DNA from: JALZUR01 sp965205365
GTDB lineage: Bacteria > Bdellovibrionota > Bdellovibrionia > Bdellovibrionales > UBA1609
Direction: 5' to 3'
NCBI GenBank assembly: GCA_965205365.1
Contig: CBDBGT010000005.1
Coordinates: forward strand, 1-64,000
DNA length: 64,000 bases
Position 1 is the first letter of the stretch; every line of letters begins with the position of its first letter. A program made the position numbers and the translations under genes. The notes beneath the pieces are model-generated. The model had not been told where the DNA came from and searched no databases. It saw only the letters and a list, made by a program, of their open reading frames with translations. Positions 17,046-25,569 of the stretch are shown here, in pieces.

Positions 17046-17684
17046 CCAAAACCCTTGATCAACACTTTCTTCGGCAAAAGTATTGGCAATGGCCTTAAGA
17101 GAGCTTGGGTAAATACTCATTAAAGAGTCTGGCTGATCATTAGATTTTAAAAGTAAAATTTCTGAATCTTCACTTAAATTAATTTGTTGAATTTTAAGAT
17201 TAATGCTAGCGTCAACACCCAATATGGTAGTCGGAATATAAGGCGCTAAAACCTTATCATCTGGTAAAAATGAATAATCAGAACAAATAGGAATGGTTTT
17301 TTTGTTTCTATAAAGTAAAATTAAAGGCCAACCAATCTGAGAAAAATAAATAGTTTTATTGATATTAAGTGCACAAAAAAAATCACACCCTAGGTTTATA
17401 GCTCTTTTATTAAAATTTGAATAGATATAATCATTTAAAAACTGTAAGCAGATGTAGAGTAAGTTTTCTTCATCATTAAAACATGTAAGCTTTGGATAAG
17501 GAGATGTTGAATCTAAATCAAAAAGTTTATTTTCAAACTCGTTAATAAATTCAAAAAGACACTGATCAAGGTCAGAACTGCTACCATATGGAGTAGCTGC
17601 AACAATTAAATTTTTAGAAGAATTCTTTATTATAGGGGAAGTAAATACAAAACTTCCTCTATATCCAAAGGATTCAATTTCCAT
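17025..17684 (-). CDS. Degenerate PP2C-like protein at end of the FHA operon
   Basis: Not recognised with certainty. Parts of the 219-residue protein recall the PPM/PP2C phosphatase fold: NLGCDFFCALNINKTIYFSQ followed by IGWPLILLYRNKKTIPI resembles the central strand pair, and DSEILLLKSND resembles the segment before the C-terminal metal site. The Asp residues that bind metal in active PP2C enzymes (GD and DG motifs) are not visible, so it is probably a pseudophosphatase or an unrelated protein. It starts 1 nt after the stop of the 17686 FHA gene and is surely the last gene of that operon. Phosphatase-like and FHA partners commonly travel together in phospho-Thr signalling. Confidence 0.45.
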   Translation of the reverse strand: MEIESFGYRGSFVFTSPIIKNSSKNLIVAATPYGSSSDLDQCLFEFINEFENKLFDLDSTSPYPKLTCFNDEENLLYICLQFLNDYIYSNFNKRAINLGCDFFCALNINKTIYFSQIGWPLILLYRNKKTIPICSDYSFLPDDKVLAPYIPTTILGVDASINLKIQQINLSEDSEILLLKSNDQPDSLMSIYPSSLKAIANTFAEESVDQGFWLGKITF

Positions 17685-17685
17685 A

Positions 17686-19674
17686 CTACACTCCCTCTTC
17701 GTAATATCTTAATTTAAGTTTAGCTTTTTTATAATAATCAGAGCCTTTAATACCTTTATTAATAATTTTTTTCCATAAAGTTTTAGCCTCATCAATTTGC
17801 CCAAAATCTTCATGGATAATACTTTCTTGATAATACTTTCTGAGTATTATTTTTAAGCTTTTTAAAGCAGATTTTTTAATTTCTAAAAGCTTTACATGGT
17901 CACGATTTACATTAAGACCTTTGTTAGCAGCAAGTACAGCCTCCTGATAATCATCATCTAATAAATATTTTTGAGCATCTGTTATTGATAGGGAGAGAAC
18001 CCGGTTAACCCTTTTGTTGATGGCTGCAATATTTCGGCGAGCCCTCTTTTTTAAAGCCTTTGGATCTGGGTATATGCTATTCATGTGCTTTTTATAAGCT
18101 TTTAAAGCTCTTTTCCAATCTCCATGGCGCTGGTAGTTCTCAGCCTTTTTGTATAAAGCCTGACCAGTGGCAACCTTTTGGCTATATTCTTTAGCGGCTT
18201 TTTCTTCCTCTTCTCTTTTAAAATCTACTGCTTCAGCAATATCTAAAAGCTTAGAGGCTTTTTCATTTGAAGGGTCTAAACTAAAAGCTTCATCAATACA
18301 TGGTTTTAATAAAGCCATACCTTTTTTGGCTTGAGGTGCACAAATTGCTAAAATTTTATTTATTTTGTTTCCTAATGCAGTTTTTTTGTCTTCTTGAGCT
18401 TTAAGGTCACGCGCCCTGTGTAACATTTCTTTTTCCACATCACATTGATTTTTAAGGTCCATAATTCCCTCTGCTTTTTCAACTGAAACACCATATTTCA
18501 TAAACTCATTAATTTCAAAAGCACAGCGCTCAAATTCACCTGCATTATAAAAATAAAGAGCTAAACCAAATTTATCCATGGCAGCAGTTATATTCTCTTG
18601 TATCAAACGTTTTTCCTCTGCTATAGAAGCTAGTTCAACAACATTTATTTTTTCAGATTTATTTTGAAAAAAATAAAACAGCACAAAAGCAATTATAGCT
18701 AAACAAAGTAAAGGCCTTAAGTAATTTAGTTTTCTTTTCTCCTTAGCAACTACAGAGGGATGATGTTTTTTTGAAAGCTTTAAAAATTCATCATTAATAG
18801 CTAAGGCATTTTTTTGCAAACTTGCAATTTCATTCATATTGTCAGAAGCCTTATCAGACTTAAATTCTTTTATTAAGGCCACATTTTTTATTTTATCTTT
18901 AAATAAATGATCTTTAATTTCAAAAATAAACTTAAAATTAGAAATTTCAATGTAATCGCTAGATTTCAATTCAATCTCTTGATTAGCAGGCAACTGCTGT
19001 TCATTTAAGAAAGTTCCATTAGATGAGCCAAGGTCTTTTACAAAAAATTTAGATCTATTGTTAATAACCGTAAAGTGTTTACGACTGATTTTTTGAGATT
19101 TTACAGTATAGTGACAATCTTCATCTCGCCCAAAATCCCAAGAAGTTCCCTCAAGATTAAGCTCTTGAATAAATCGACTGCCTTTAAACACTTTTATAAA
19201 ATACTCTAAAGGTGTGGTCGCTGCAATTTTTGTTTTTTCACTCTCATCAAATTCTTTAAGGGCTAAAAGCTCTTCCGTCTCTCTAACAGCTAAGGAAGAG
19301 TCTTGAAGTTTTGTATCACTACTATTAAGTTTATCATTTTCTGGAGTAGACACTGGTACTTCACATTTTTCTTTTTCTGGCAATTCTAGGATGAAATCAT
19401 AGGGAGGAATACTTATAGTATGTGTGTCATTACTAAAAGAAATTTCTTTTATACTATTCCCCTTATGGAGTAGTCTTCCTGTACTAGAAACAACTGCTAT
19501 TGTAACAGAAAAATCATCTTGGATTATTATTTTAAAATGAACCCTTGAAATACCAGGATGCCCAGACAAAACAATATCACAACGACTACCACGACCAACA
19601 ATAAGCTCTTTTCCTTCTAAATAAGAGTTTTCAAAAAAAACATCAGGACCTTCAAATACTTTTAACTTAATCAT
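17686..19674 (-). CDS. Membrane protein with two FHA domains and TPR-like tail
   Basis: Two cytoplasmic forkhead-associated domains: residues ~24-95 (VGRGSRCDIV...SRVHF) and ~178-252 (GRDEDCHYTV...SRKHF, GSSNGTFLN). FHA domains bind phosphothreonine; the second copy keeps all hallmark residues (GR, S, H, N), while the first has lost the SSNG loop. One membrane segment follows (~321-337), then ~320 residues of helical, TPR-like sequence presumably in the periplasm. The start chosen is the ATG at 19674, which overlaps the previous stop (TGATG); a TTG three bases upstream is possible. Third FHA gene of the Tad-linked operon. Confidence 0.8.
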   Translation of the reverse strand: MIKLKVFEGPDVFFENSYLEGKELIVGRGSRCDIVLSGHPGISRVHFKIIIQDDFSVTIAVVSSTGRLLHKGNSIKEISFSNDTHTISIPPYDFILELPEKEKCEVPVSTPENDKLNSSDTKLQDSSLAVRETEELLALKEFDESEKTKIAATTPLEYFIKVFKGSRFIQELNLEGTSWDFGRDEDCHYTVKSQKISRKHFTVINNRSKFFVKDLGSSNGTFLNEQQLPANQEIELKSSDYIEISNFKFIFEIKDHLFKDKIKNVALIKEFKSDKASDNMNEIASLQKNALAINDEFLKLSKKHHPSVVAKEKRKLNYLRPLLCLAIIAFVLFYFFQNKSEKINVVELASIAEEKRLIQENITAAMDKFGLALYFYNAGEFERCAFEINEFMKYGVSVEKAEGIMDLKNQCDVEKEMLHRARDLKAQEDKKTALGNKINKILAICAPQAKKGMALLKPCIDEAFSLDPSNEKASKLLDIAEAVDFKREEEEKAAKEYSQKVATGQALYKKAENYQRHGDWKRALKAYKKHMNSIYPDPKALKKRARRNIAAINKRVNRVLSLSITDAQKYLLDDDYQEAVLAANKGLNVNRDHVKLLEIKKSALKSLKIILRKYYQESIIHEDFGQIDEAKTLWKKIINKGIKGSDYYKKAKLKLRYYEEGV

Positions 19675-20603
19675 CAATACTTACTCCTTTTTAAAAGTTT
19701 ACACTTTTTAAGAAGTTGCTTAGCTTCAATATAGCGAACATCAGTTTTATCATTTATTTGTGATATAACATTTTTAAAAGATGAAATACAAAAATTATTT
19801 TTACCATTTTCCATGTTTACAACTCCTTGACTCATATTAAAAGCAATAAGTTCCTCTAACCGATTAGTTGCTAATTCACTATATCTTCTAGCTAGCCGAT
19901 GAGGTGGATAAATAGATAAACATGTATCAAAAGAAGACAGTGCTTGTGCATAAAGACCTTTTTGAAAATCCCTAAATCCTTTAATGTAAAAAGAATGTGC
20001 TGATTTATATTCTTTAGTATTGTGTCCAGAGGACTTAAGTCCTTGAATAAATTCATCTACCTCAGTTTTACTTTTCTCAACGCGCTCTAATATTTTTTCA
20101 GTAGTTGCTATTTCTCTTAAATCTTTTTTCTCTTTTCTTAGGGGATCAAAAGTGAATGTGTATAAACCTAGACCAATAAAAAGTGCTAGTGCTACATAAA
20201 AAATATTCTTATTATTTTTTGCCATTTTAAAGTTAAAAACTTTGGCAGTGTTGTGTGTATTTAAAGCTTTATTTTGATTTTTTAAAACCGCTATAAACTT
20301 AAACGTTTGACTCCCAACTGTAAAAATATAGTTATTTTTAAGCTGAGATTGTGAGATGTTTTCATTATTTATTTTAATAAAATTTTTTGAAGATAAATTC
20401 TGTATATAATACTGCCCTTCATTTAAAATTAAACGAGCATGCTTGCGACTAAGTTTTAAATCTTCAGGAATACAGATGTGGTTAGTAGGGTCTCTGCCAA
20501 TAAAGATTTCACTTGAATTTAATCTAAAAACAGTGCCCTTTAGTTGTCCTGCGATTACTTTTATATAAAATTCATTTAAAGTATGAAGAGCTAAATTTGA
20601 CAC
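19674..20603 (-). CDS. Membrane FHA protein with short TPR-like tail
   Basis: An N-terminal FHA domain (~13-105) has IGRDPTNHIC, the SRKHAR motif and SSKNF at the loop that is normally SSNG, so ligand binding may be altered. One membrane segment (~133-151, FYVALALFIGLGLYTFTF) precedes a helical tail with TPR-like spacing (AHSFYIKGFRDFQKGLYAQAL). It starts with GTG, whose G is shared with the TAG stop of the preceding gene. The architecture is a shorter version of the next gene's, suggesting duplication within the operon. Confidence 0.75.
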   Translation of the reverse strand: MSNLALHTLNEFYIKVIAGQLKGTVFRLNSSEIFIGRDPTNHICIPEDLKLSRKHARLILNEGQYYIQNLSSKNFIKINNENISQSQLKNNYIFTVGSQTFKFIAVLKNQNKALNTHNTAKVFNFKMAKNNKNIFYVALALFIGLGLYTFTFDPLRKEKKDLREIATTEKILERVEKSKTEVDEFIQGLKSSGHNTKEYKSAHSFYIKGFRDFQKGLYAQALSSFDTCLSIYPPHRLARRYSELATNRLEELIAFNMSQGVVNMENGKNNFCISSFKNVISQINDKTDVRYIEAKQLLKKCKLLKRSKY

Positions 20604-22141
20604 TATTCAGACTCCTCCATTGGAAAAAACGAGCAGACAAAGTAAGCTATGTCATTTGTTCCATGTACAGGATGCATACGAACTTCATATGAAATTCCTG
20701 AAAACTCAAGAGAGTTTAGAGTTATTTCATCGGGAGAAACTCTTGACCTTTCTACTAGATCAATTAAATTTTGTTTTAACGCTTGATCTGTAAGCTCAAC
20801 AACACGAATCCCTTTTATATCATATAGTCTAGTAAGATCCTCAAACATAGAATTGTAATCAAGAACAGTATGAGTGTCTCCAGAAATAATAATAGATGGG
20901 TAACCAAGCATCTCTATTAAATTTTGAACCTCCATAGAGCGATCAACTTCAATGGTCGTAAACCCAGACTTGCTACTAGCTTCATCGGACCGATTTAAAA
21001 GACTAGATGAAATAAGATAAAGTTCTTTTAAAGGGTTAAACAGTATTGATGTCTGAAGCTCTTCATGGGTACCTTGCTGTAGAGCAGCTTTTAAATCTCT
21101 AAGAATTCTTACAAAAGGATACTCAACAATTTTATAAAGAAAATAAAATATGATAAAACCAACTAGTAAAGATAAAAATAATGTTTGAATAAAAAGGCTT
21201 AGAGTTTTTTCATTTCCAAAGGACAAAGCTTGGGCGTTATAGACCACAACAGCATAAAATTTAGTCAGCTCTGTGCCACTGCTAGGAGAGTAAAACTTAA
21301 CTGGGTGCATTGCTATAATAGTGTTGCCCCTCCCTTTAAACACATGAGAAGAGCGTTCTGTAATTTTCCTAGCCTTATGAATTAAAGAACTAGATGGAAA
21401 TTTTCCAAAAAATGCAGAGGGACTAACAATTTCACCATTATGTTGACGTATAATATAAGCCTTTTTAACTCCAGGCTCTTGATATACCAGTGAAACAGAG
21501 GCTCCAGAAAAACTACCGCTTTGTAAAGGTTTAACATTACTCATGGCTAAAGCTTTTGCTAAAGAACTGGCTCGCTGTTTACTTTCAAGCTCAACGGTGT
21601 CTTGAATAATACTCATAAGTGGAATTGTTGATAATAATGCTGTAGCAACAATAGAAACAAAAAGTAAGAGGCCTATAATCCATTTAAAGTCTATTTTCTC
21701 TGATAGCATTTGAAGAGGCGGCATTGCAGCTTTATCCAAGTATTTATCTGCTTTATATAAAAACTGCTCAACAGGAGGCTTATATTTTAATTCTAAATTT
21801 TCATTTTCAGAATCAGTATTAAAACTATTATCTTTTAACTGAAAAGGAGCATCATTACTTTTAACCACTTCTAAAAGCGTGTCGTATAAAGAAATTTTAT
21901 CACCCTTTTTTATTAAAGTAATTTCAACTTTCACACCATTGACAAAAGACCCGTTGGTGGAATTTAAATCTGTGAAAAGAATTCTGTCTTGATCTAAAAT
22001 GATTTTAGCATGTTTTTTTGAAACATTTTTATTTGATATAGCAATTTCACATTGTGGAGACCTTCCAATGAAAGTTTCACCCTTTATTAGATTATGAGTT
22101 TGACCTGCATTTACACCGGAGAGAACTTTAATAGCGTACAT
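20603..22141 (-). CDS. FHA / transmembrane sensor / PAS-like protein
   Basis: A canonical N-terminal FHA domain (1-91: IGRSPQCEI, SKKHAK, NSTNGSFVNG). A membrane segment (~154-176), a periplasmic domain of about 135 residues and a second membrane segment (~314-337) follow, then a HAMP-like helix (~338-390) and a PAS-like domain (~395-505, PSIIISGDTHTVLDYN). No kinase or cyclase domain is present. It looks like a receptor that relays a periplasmic signal to phosphoprotein partners. It overlaps the DUF192 gene by 14 bp, so it is in the same operon as tadC. Confidence 0.75.
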   Translation of the reverse strand: MYAIKVLSGVNAGQTHNLIKGETFIGRSPQCEIAISNKNVSKKHAKIILDQDRILFTDLNSTNGSFVNGVKVEITLIKKGDKISLYDTLLEVVKSNDAPFQLKDNSFNTDSENENLELKYKPPVEQFLYKADKYLDKAAMPPLQMLSEKIDFKWIIGLLLFVSIVATALLSTIPLMSIIQDTVELESKQRASSLAKALAMSNVKPLQSGSFSGASVSLVYQEPGVKKAYIIRQHNGEIVSPSAFFGKFPSSSLIHKARKITERSSHVFKGRGNTIIAMHPVKFYSPSSGTELTKFYAVVVYNAQALSFGNEKTLSLFIQTLFLSLLVGFIIFYFLYKIVEYPFVRILRDLKAALQQGTHEELQTSILFNPLKELYLISSSLLNRSDEASSKSGFTTIEVDRSMEVQNLIEMLGYPSIIISGDTHTVLDYNSMFEDLTRLYDIKGIRVVELTDQALKQNLIDLVERSRVSPDEITLNSLEFSGISYEVRMHPVHGTNDIAYFVCSFFPMEESE

Positions 22142-22481
22142 CTATAGTATCTCCTTTAGAAATTTTTTTAGAAATATTATTACTATAAAATTCAATACAA
22201 TAATAATTTTTAAATTGAAATGGTTTAGTACACCTCCAAGGCTGAAGGTTCTCAATTATAGAGTTTACAACCATATTCTTATTTAAAAACACCACATCTA
22301 TAGGAAATCCCATAAAAAATGTGTGAACAGAAGAACACCCTTTAAAAAATATAGCAGTATCCTTAGGAAAAGTACGTTTCCCCATTAAACCCTTAAGTCT
22401 TGAGTAAAAAGATTCAGCAACTAAAATATCTTTAGCTATGTGAATATTTTTTGTAGAGTTATAAAGTTTTAAATTGCTCAT
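22128..22481 (-). CDS. DUF192 family protein (Tad operon copy)
   Basis: 117 residues with the DUF192/UPF0127 signature: SRLKGLMGKRTFPKDTAIFF, then HTFFMGFPIDVVFLN and the Trp-containing IIENLQPWR. No signal peptide. Function in the family is not established. It sits 3 bp after the tadC stop and overlaps the following FHA gene. DUF192 genes are often found inside Tad pilus loci of delta-like bacteria. A second, exported member is at 62543-62980. Confidence 0.85.
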   Translation of the reverse strand: MSNLKLYNSTKNIHIAKDILVAESFYSRLKGLMGKRTFPKDTAIFFKGCSSVHTFFMGFPIDVVFLNKNMVVNSIIENLQPWRCTKPFQFKNYYCIEFYSNNISKKISKGDTIDVRY

Positions 22482-22484
22482 AAA

Positions 22485-23411
22485 TTATTTCTGCCCCATA
22501 AACCCAAGAACAACTGGGCCAAGAACCGTTAAGAAAACCGCAGGAACAATAAACACAACCATTGGAATCATAAGAGACTGAGAAGCTTTTGCACCAGCCT
22601 TCTCAGCTCGAATAAAACGCTCTAACCTCATTTGCTCAGCCTGGTCTTTTAAGACCTTATGAATAGGAACACCAGCAGAGTCAGCATCAATTATTACGGC
22701 TACTAAACTCATAATTTCACTAAGGTCAATTCTATCAGAAAAAGCTCTTAAAGCATCTGCTCTCGAGCTACCAATACGAATTTCAGCAAGCAACTCTTTC
22801 ATTTCACTGGCAAGAACGCTATGAGGAGCTTTTTCCACAATTCTTTGAATAGCACCAATGAAATCCATACCAGCCTCTGTAGTTAATGCTAAAAGATCAA
22901 TAAAAAAAGGTAGGTCTGTTTGTATAGACATATTCCGTTTCTTTTTTTGATCACTGGCATATAGGTTAGGAAAAGCAAACCCAAGAAGACCTAAAACAAC
23001 AACCCCCAAAACAGGAAGGCCAAGATCTAAAGCAAGATTAAAAAAGAAAAGACAAAATGGAAACAAAACACCCCATAAAATCTGCATTCCAATAAACTCA
23101 TCAACATTAAGCTCTCTAGAAATACCTGCAGTTTTTAAACTCATTTCAACTTTTTTTCGATAAGTCTTAGATTTAAATTTTTGTGCATGAACTAGGGTAA
23201 AATTATGAATAAGAGGACGTGAAATATTAATTATGGGTGATTTTGACTTTACAGGTTCATCACCAGTGGCCCAAGCTAAAGTTGAAGAATCCGAGTTGTC
23301 TCCAAGGACAACTCTTGTTATTAAATATACAGAATAACTTCCAAAGGCAATTCCTAAAATGAGCAATATAAAATCTAAATCAAAAATAGAACCCAACTCA
23401 ACCCCCTCCAT
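22485..23411 (-). CDS. tadC: TadC-like inner-membrane platform protein (T2SSF domain)
   Basis: Inner-membrane platform of a Tad/Flp-type pilus or type II-like secretion machine. An N-terminal membrane helix is followed by a soluble segment, two membrane helices, the T2SSF domain (DLPFFIDLLALTTEAGMDF ... IVEKAPHSVLASEMKELL) and a C-terminal hydrophobic hairpin. The ATG at 23411 (MEGVELGSIF) follows a GGGAG Shine-Dalgarno, so I prefer it to the longer frame from 23453. The usual partners tadB, cpaF and the secretin are not upstream: maf is divergent there, so the rest of the machine must be elsewhere. Confidence 0.82.
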   Translation of the reverse strand: MEGVELGSIFDLDFILLILGIAFGSYSVYLITRVVLGDNSDSSTLAWATGDEPVKSKSPIINISRPLIHNFTLVHAQKFKSKTYRKKVEMSLKTAGISRELNVDEFIGMQILWGVLFPFCLFFFNLALDLGLPVLGVVVLGLLGFAFPNLYASDQKKKRNMSIQTDLPFFIDLLALTTEAGMDFIGAIQRIVEKAPHSVLASEMKELLAEIRIGSSRADALRAFSDRIDLSEIMSLVAVIIDADSAGVPIHKVLKDQAEQMRLERFIRAEKAGAKASQSLMIPMVVFIVPAVFLTVLGPVVLGFMGQK

Positions 23412-23991
23412 TTTATTAGTCTCCCAGTCACCGCAAAGAGCAAAGCTACTCACGCAAGCAGGTTACCAATTTAAATCCTTTCCTTTAGAAATATCGGAAA
23501 TTATTGATAAAAACCTAAATTCTTTTGACCAATGTAAAAAACTTGCCTGCCTCAAAATGAAACATTTTAAAAATAACATTGGCCTTAAGTATAAAAATTT
23601 TAAATTTGCCCTTACCTGCGACACAGTGGTTGAATTTAAGGGGATGAGCCTAGGTAAACCTAAAAGCATCTTAGAAGCAAAAAAATGGCTTCTAGACTAT
23701 AGTGGAAAGAAACATTTTGTACATACAGGCTGCTGCCTTCTTCATCTAAATAAACAGGCCCTGGACAAAAGTTGGGTGACCACAACAACAGTTAAATTTA
23801 AGGAAATATCTAGATTTCATGTGAATCAGTACCTAGATGACAATTTAGAGGTTTTAAAAAAGGCTGGTGGGTACGGTATTCAAGATGAAAAATTTAATTT
23901 AATTGAGAGCGTGGAAGGTTCGTATACAAATATCATAGGACTGCCTTTAGAAACTTTAAGACTAGAGCTTAAACGGTGGGAATTAAAGTGA
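23359..23991 (+). CDS. maf: Maf-like nucleotide pyrophosphatase
   Basis: Cytoplasmic nucleotide pyrophosphatase that removes non-canonical nucleotides. The signature SQSPQRAKLL (usually SxSPRR) is followed by the catalytic segment TCDTVVEFKGMSLGKP and HTGCCLL. The only normal start, ATG 23359, gives a 16-residue leader before the family's usual beginning (SILLVSQSP) and makes the gene overlap the divergent tadC start by 53 bp. It is the first gene of a three-gene operon with yggS and proC. Confidence 0.88.
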   Translation: MSNIKSKSKIEPNSTPSILLVSQSPQRAKLLTQAGYQFKSFPLEISEIIDKNLNSFDQCKKLACLKMKHFKNNIGLKYKNFKFALTCDTVVEFKGMSLGKPKSILEAKKWLLDYSGKKHFVHTGCCLLHLNKQALDKSWVTTTTVKFKEISRFHVNQYLDDNLEVLKKAGGYGIQDEKFNLIESVEGSYTNIIGLPLETLRLELKRWELK

Positions 23992-24632
23992 ACACAAAGA
24001 ATTTAAAAGAGGAAATTAAAAATCTAAATGGAAACCTTATTGCAGTTTCTAAAAACGTAAGTGAAAAAAAAATAAGAGACGCCTACTCATCAGGTATTCA
24101 AGCTTTTGGTGAAAACTATGTACTTGAGGCTTGCCATAAAATCAAAACCCTTTCAGATTTAAATATCCAATGGCATTACTTAGGACGCCTACAAAGCAAC
24201 ACTTTAAATAAAGTGATTGATAAATTTTCACTTATTCACACAGGAGCAAAGCTTTCTCACTTAATAAAAATAAACAAAAATACAAAAAACATTCAAAAAA
24301 TTCTTATACAAATAAAACACCCTAAAGATATAAGAAATTACGGGGTCTTAGAAGATGATTTAGAGCTCTTCTTATCAGAGGCATTAAAACTTGATAAAAT
24401 CATATTGTCAGGCCTAATGTTTATTCCTCCTGTAGACATGAAAGAAGAAAATCTTTCAGCAGCATTCTTGTGGGCTAAGAAACATTTTGATAGACTAAGT
24501 CTGCGTATGGATGAAAATAGACAAAAAAACTGGTCTATTTTATCCATGGGAATGTCTAAAGACTACCTTAACGCTTTAAAAAATGGGGCAACCCATGTAA
24601 GACTTGGACGAATAATTTTTGGAGAAAGGTAG
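23988..24632 (+). CDS. yggS: YggS/PLPBP family PLP homeostasis protein
   Basis: Single-domain alanine-racemase-like barrel that binds pyridoxal phosphate and buffers its level; no enzymatic activity is known. The PLP lysine is in NLIAVSKNVSEKKI, and FGENYVLEA and WHYLGRLQSN follow as in the family. The phosphate-binding C-terminus is MGMSKDYLNAL...GATHVRLGRIIFG. The GTG at 23988 overlaps the maf stop (GTGA), which suggests coupling; a GTG at 23976 is also in frame. The protein is slightly short (about 214 residues). Confidence 0.9.
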   Translation: MNTKNLKEEIKNLNGNLIAVSKNVSEKKIRDAYSSGIQAFGENYVLEACHKIKTLSDLNIQWHYLGRLQSNTLNKVIDKFSLIHTGAKLSHLIKINKNTKNIQKILIQIKHPKDIRNYGVLEDDLELFLSEALKLDKIILSGLMFIPPVDMKEENLSAAFLWAKKHFDRLSLRMDENRQKNWSILSMGMSKDYLNALKNGATHVRLGRIIFGER

Positions 24633-24635
24633 ATT

Positions 24636-25457
24636 TTGCATATTTTTTTTAAACAAAGCAAAATTGGTTTTATTGGTGCTGGGAATATGACTAAAAGCCT
24701 TATTTCAGGCCTATCCCTAAATTCAGATGTGAATTTAAAAAATCTATATGTTGTAAATAAAACACCTTTAAAAGCAAAAAATTTATCTGAAAAATATAAT
24801 ATAAACTACCTAAGGCACACTGATGATCTTTTTGATGTATGCGATATTATTATAATCTCAATTAAGCCCCAAGATCTACCAGAGTTTTTAAATTCATATG
24901 GAAAAAACTTTAGAAAAGAGCATACCGTCTTAAGCTTATGTGCAGGAATCAAACTTAAAAGTTTAAAAAGCCAACTTCCCACAATAAACGACCTTGTGCG
25001 ATTAATGCCTTCAACTACTTGTGAATTTGGAAACGGCCTTTTAGGTGTTTATTCGGAAAATAAAACACTAGCCTTAGAGGTTAAAAAGTATTTTTATTCA
25101 CTGGGCTCTGTCCACGTAGTTGAAACAGAAGAGGCTCTAGATGGGATTATGGTTTCGGCAGCAAGTGGTGTAGGCTTTATTCTTGAGATCATGCAAATCT
25201 GGTCAGAGTGGCTTAGCGACATGGGTTTTGATAGTGAAAGTGCAGACGAAATTACAAGAGTAAGTTTTTTAGGCGTCAGTGAAACACTTAAAATGTCCAA
25301 TAAAAGTTTTATACAAATGCAAAGTGGTGTAACATCAAAAAAAGGCGTGACTCTGGCAGGACTTGAAATAATGAGATCATCTGGCTTAAATGAAATCTTA
25401 AATAAAGGCTTTCAAGCCGCTATTTTAAAAAGTAAAAAGCTTGATCAACTTATTTAA
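24636..25457 (+). CDS. proC: Pyrroline-5-carboxylate reductase
   Basis: Last step of proline synthesis: reduces P5C with NAD(P)H. The N-terminal Rossmann motif is IGFIGAGNMTKSLISGL, IIISIKPQDL follows, and LVRLMPSTTCEFGNGL matches the family's RxMPNTP region. The C-terminal dimerisation domain contains SAASGVGF and SGVTSKKGVTLAGLEIMRSS (family SPGGTT region). It starts with TTG, 3 bp after the yggS stop; yggS-proC adjacency is very common. Confidence 0.92.
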   Translation: MHIFFKQSKIGFIGAGNMTKSLISGLSLNSDVNLKNLYVVNKTPLKAKNLSEKYNINYLRHTDDLFDVCDIIIISIKPQDLPEFLNSYGKNFRKEHTVLSLCAGIKLKSLKSQLPTINDLVRLMPSTTCEFGNGLLGVYSENKTLALEVKKYFYSLGSVHVVETEEALDGIMVSAASGVGFILEIMQIWSEWLSDMGFDSESADEITRVSFLGVSETLKMSNKSFIQMQSGVTSKKGVTLAGLEIMRSSGLNEILNKGFQAAILKSKKLDQLI

Positions 25458-25569
25458 AAGCCTGTTTTTTTAAAATAGATTTAAAATTAATAAAATTCTA
25501 GTGCTCAATTCTTAGCCCGTTTTAAAACTTTTTGCCCTATTCATAATAAACCCCTTCATATTATAAAAG

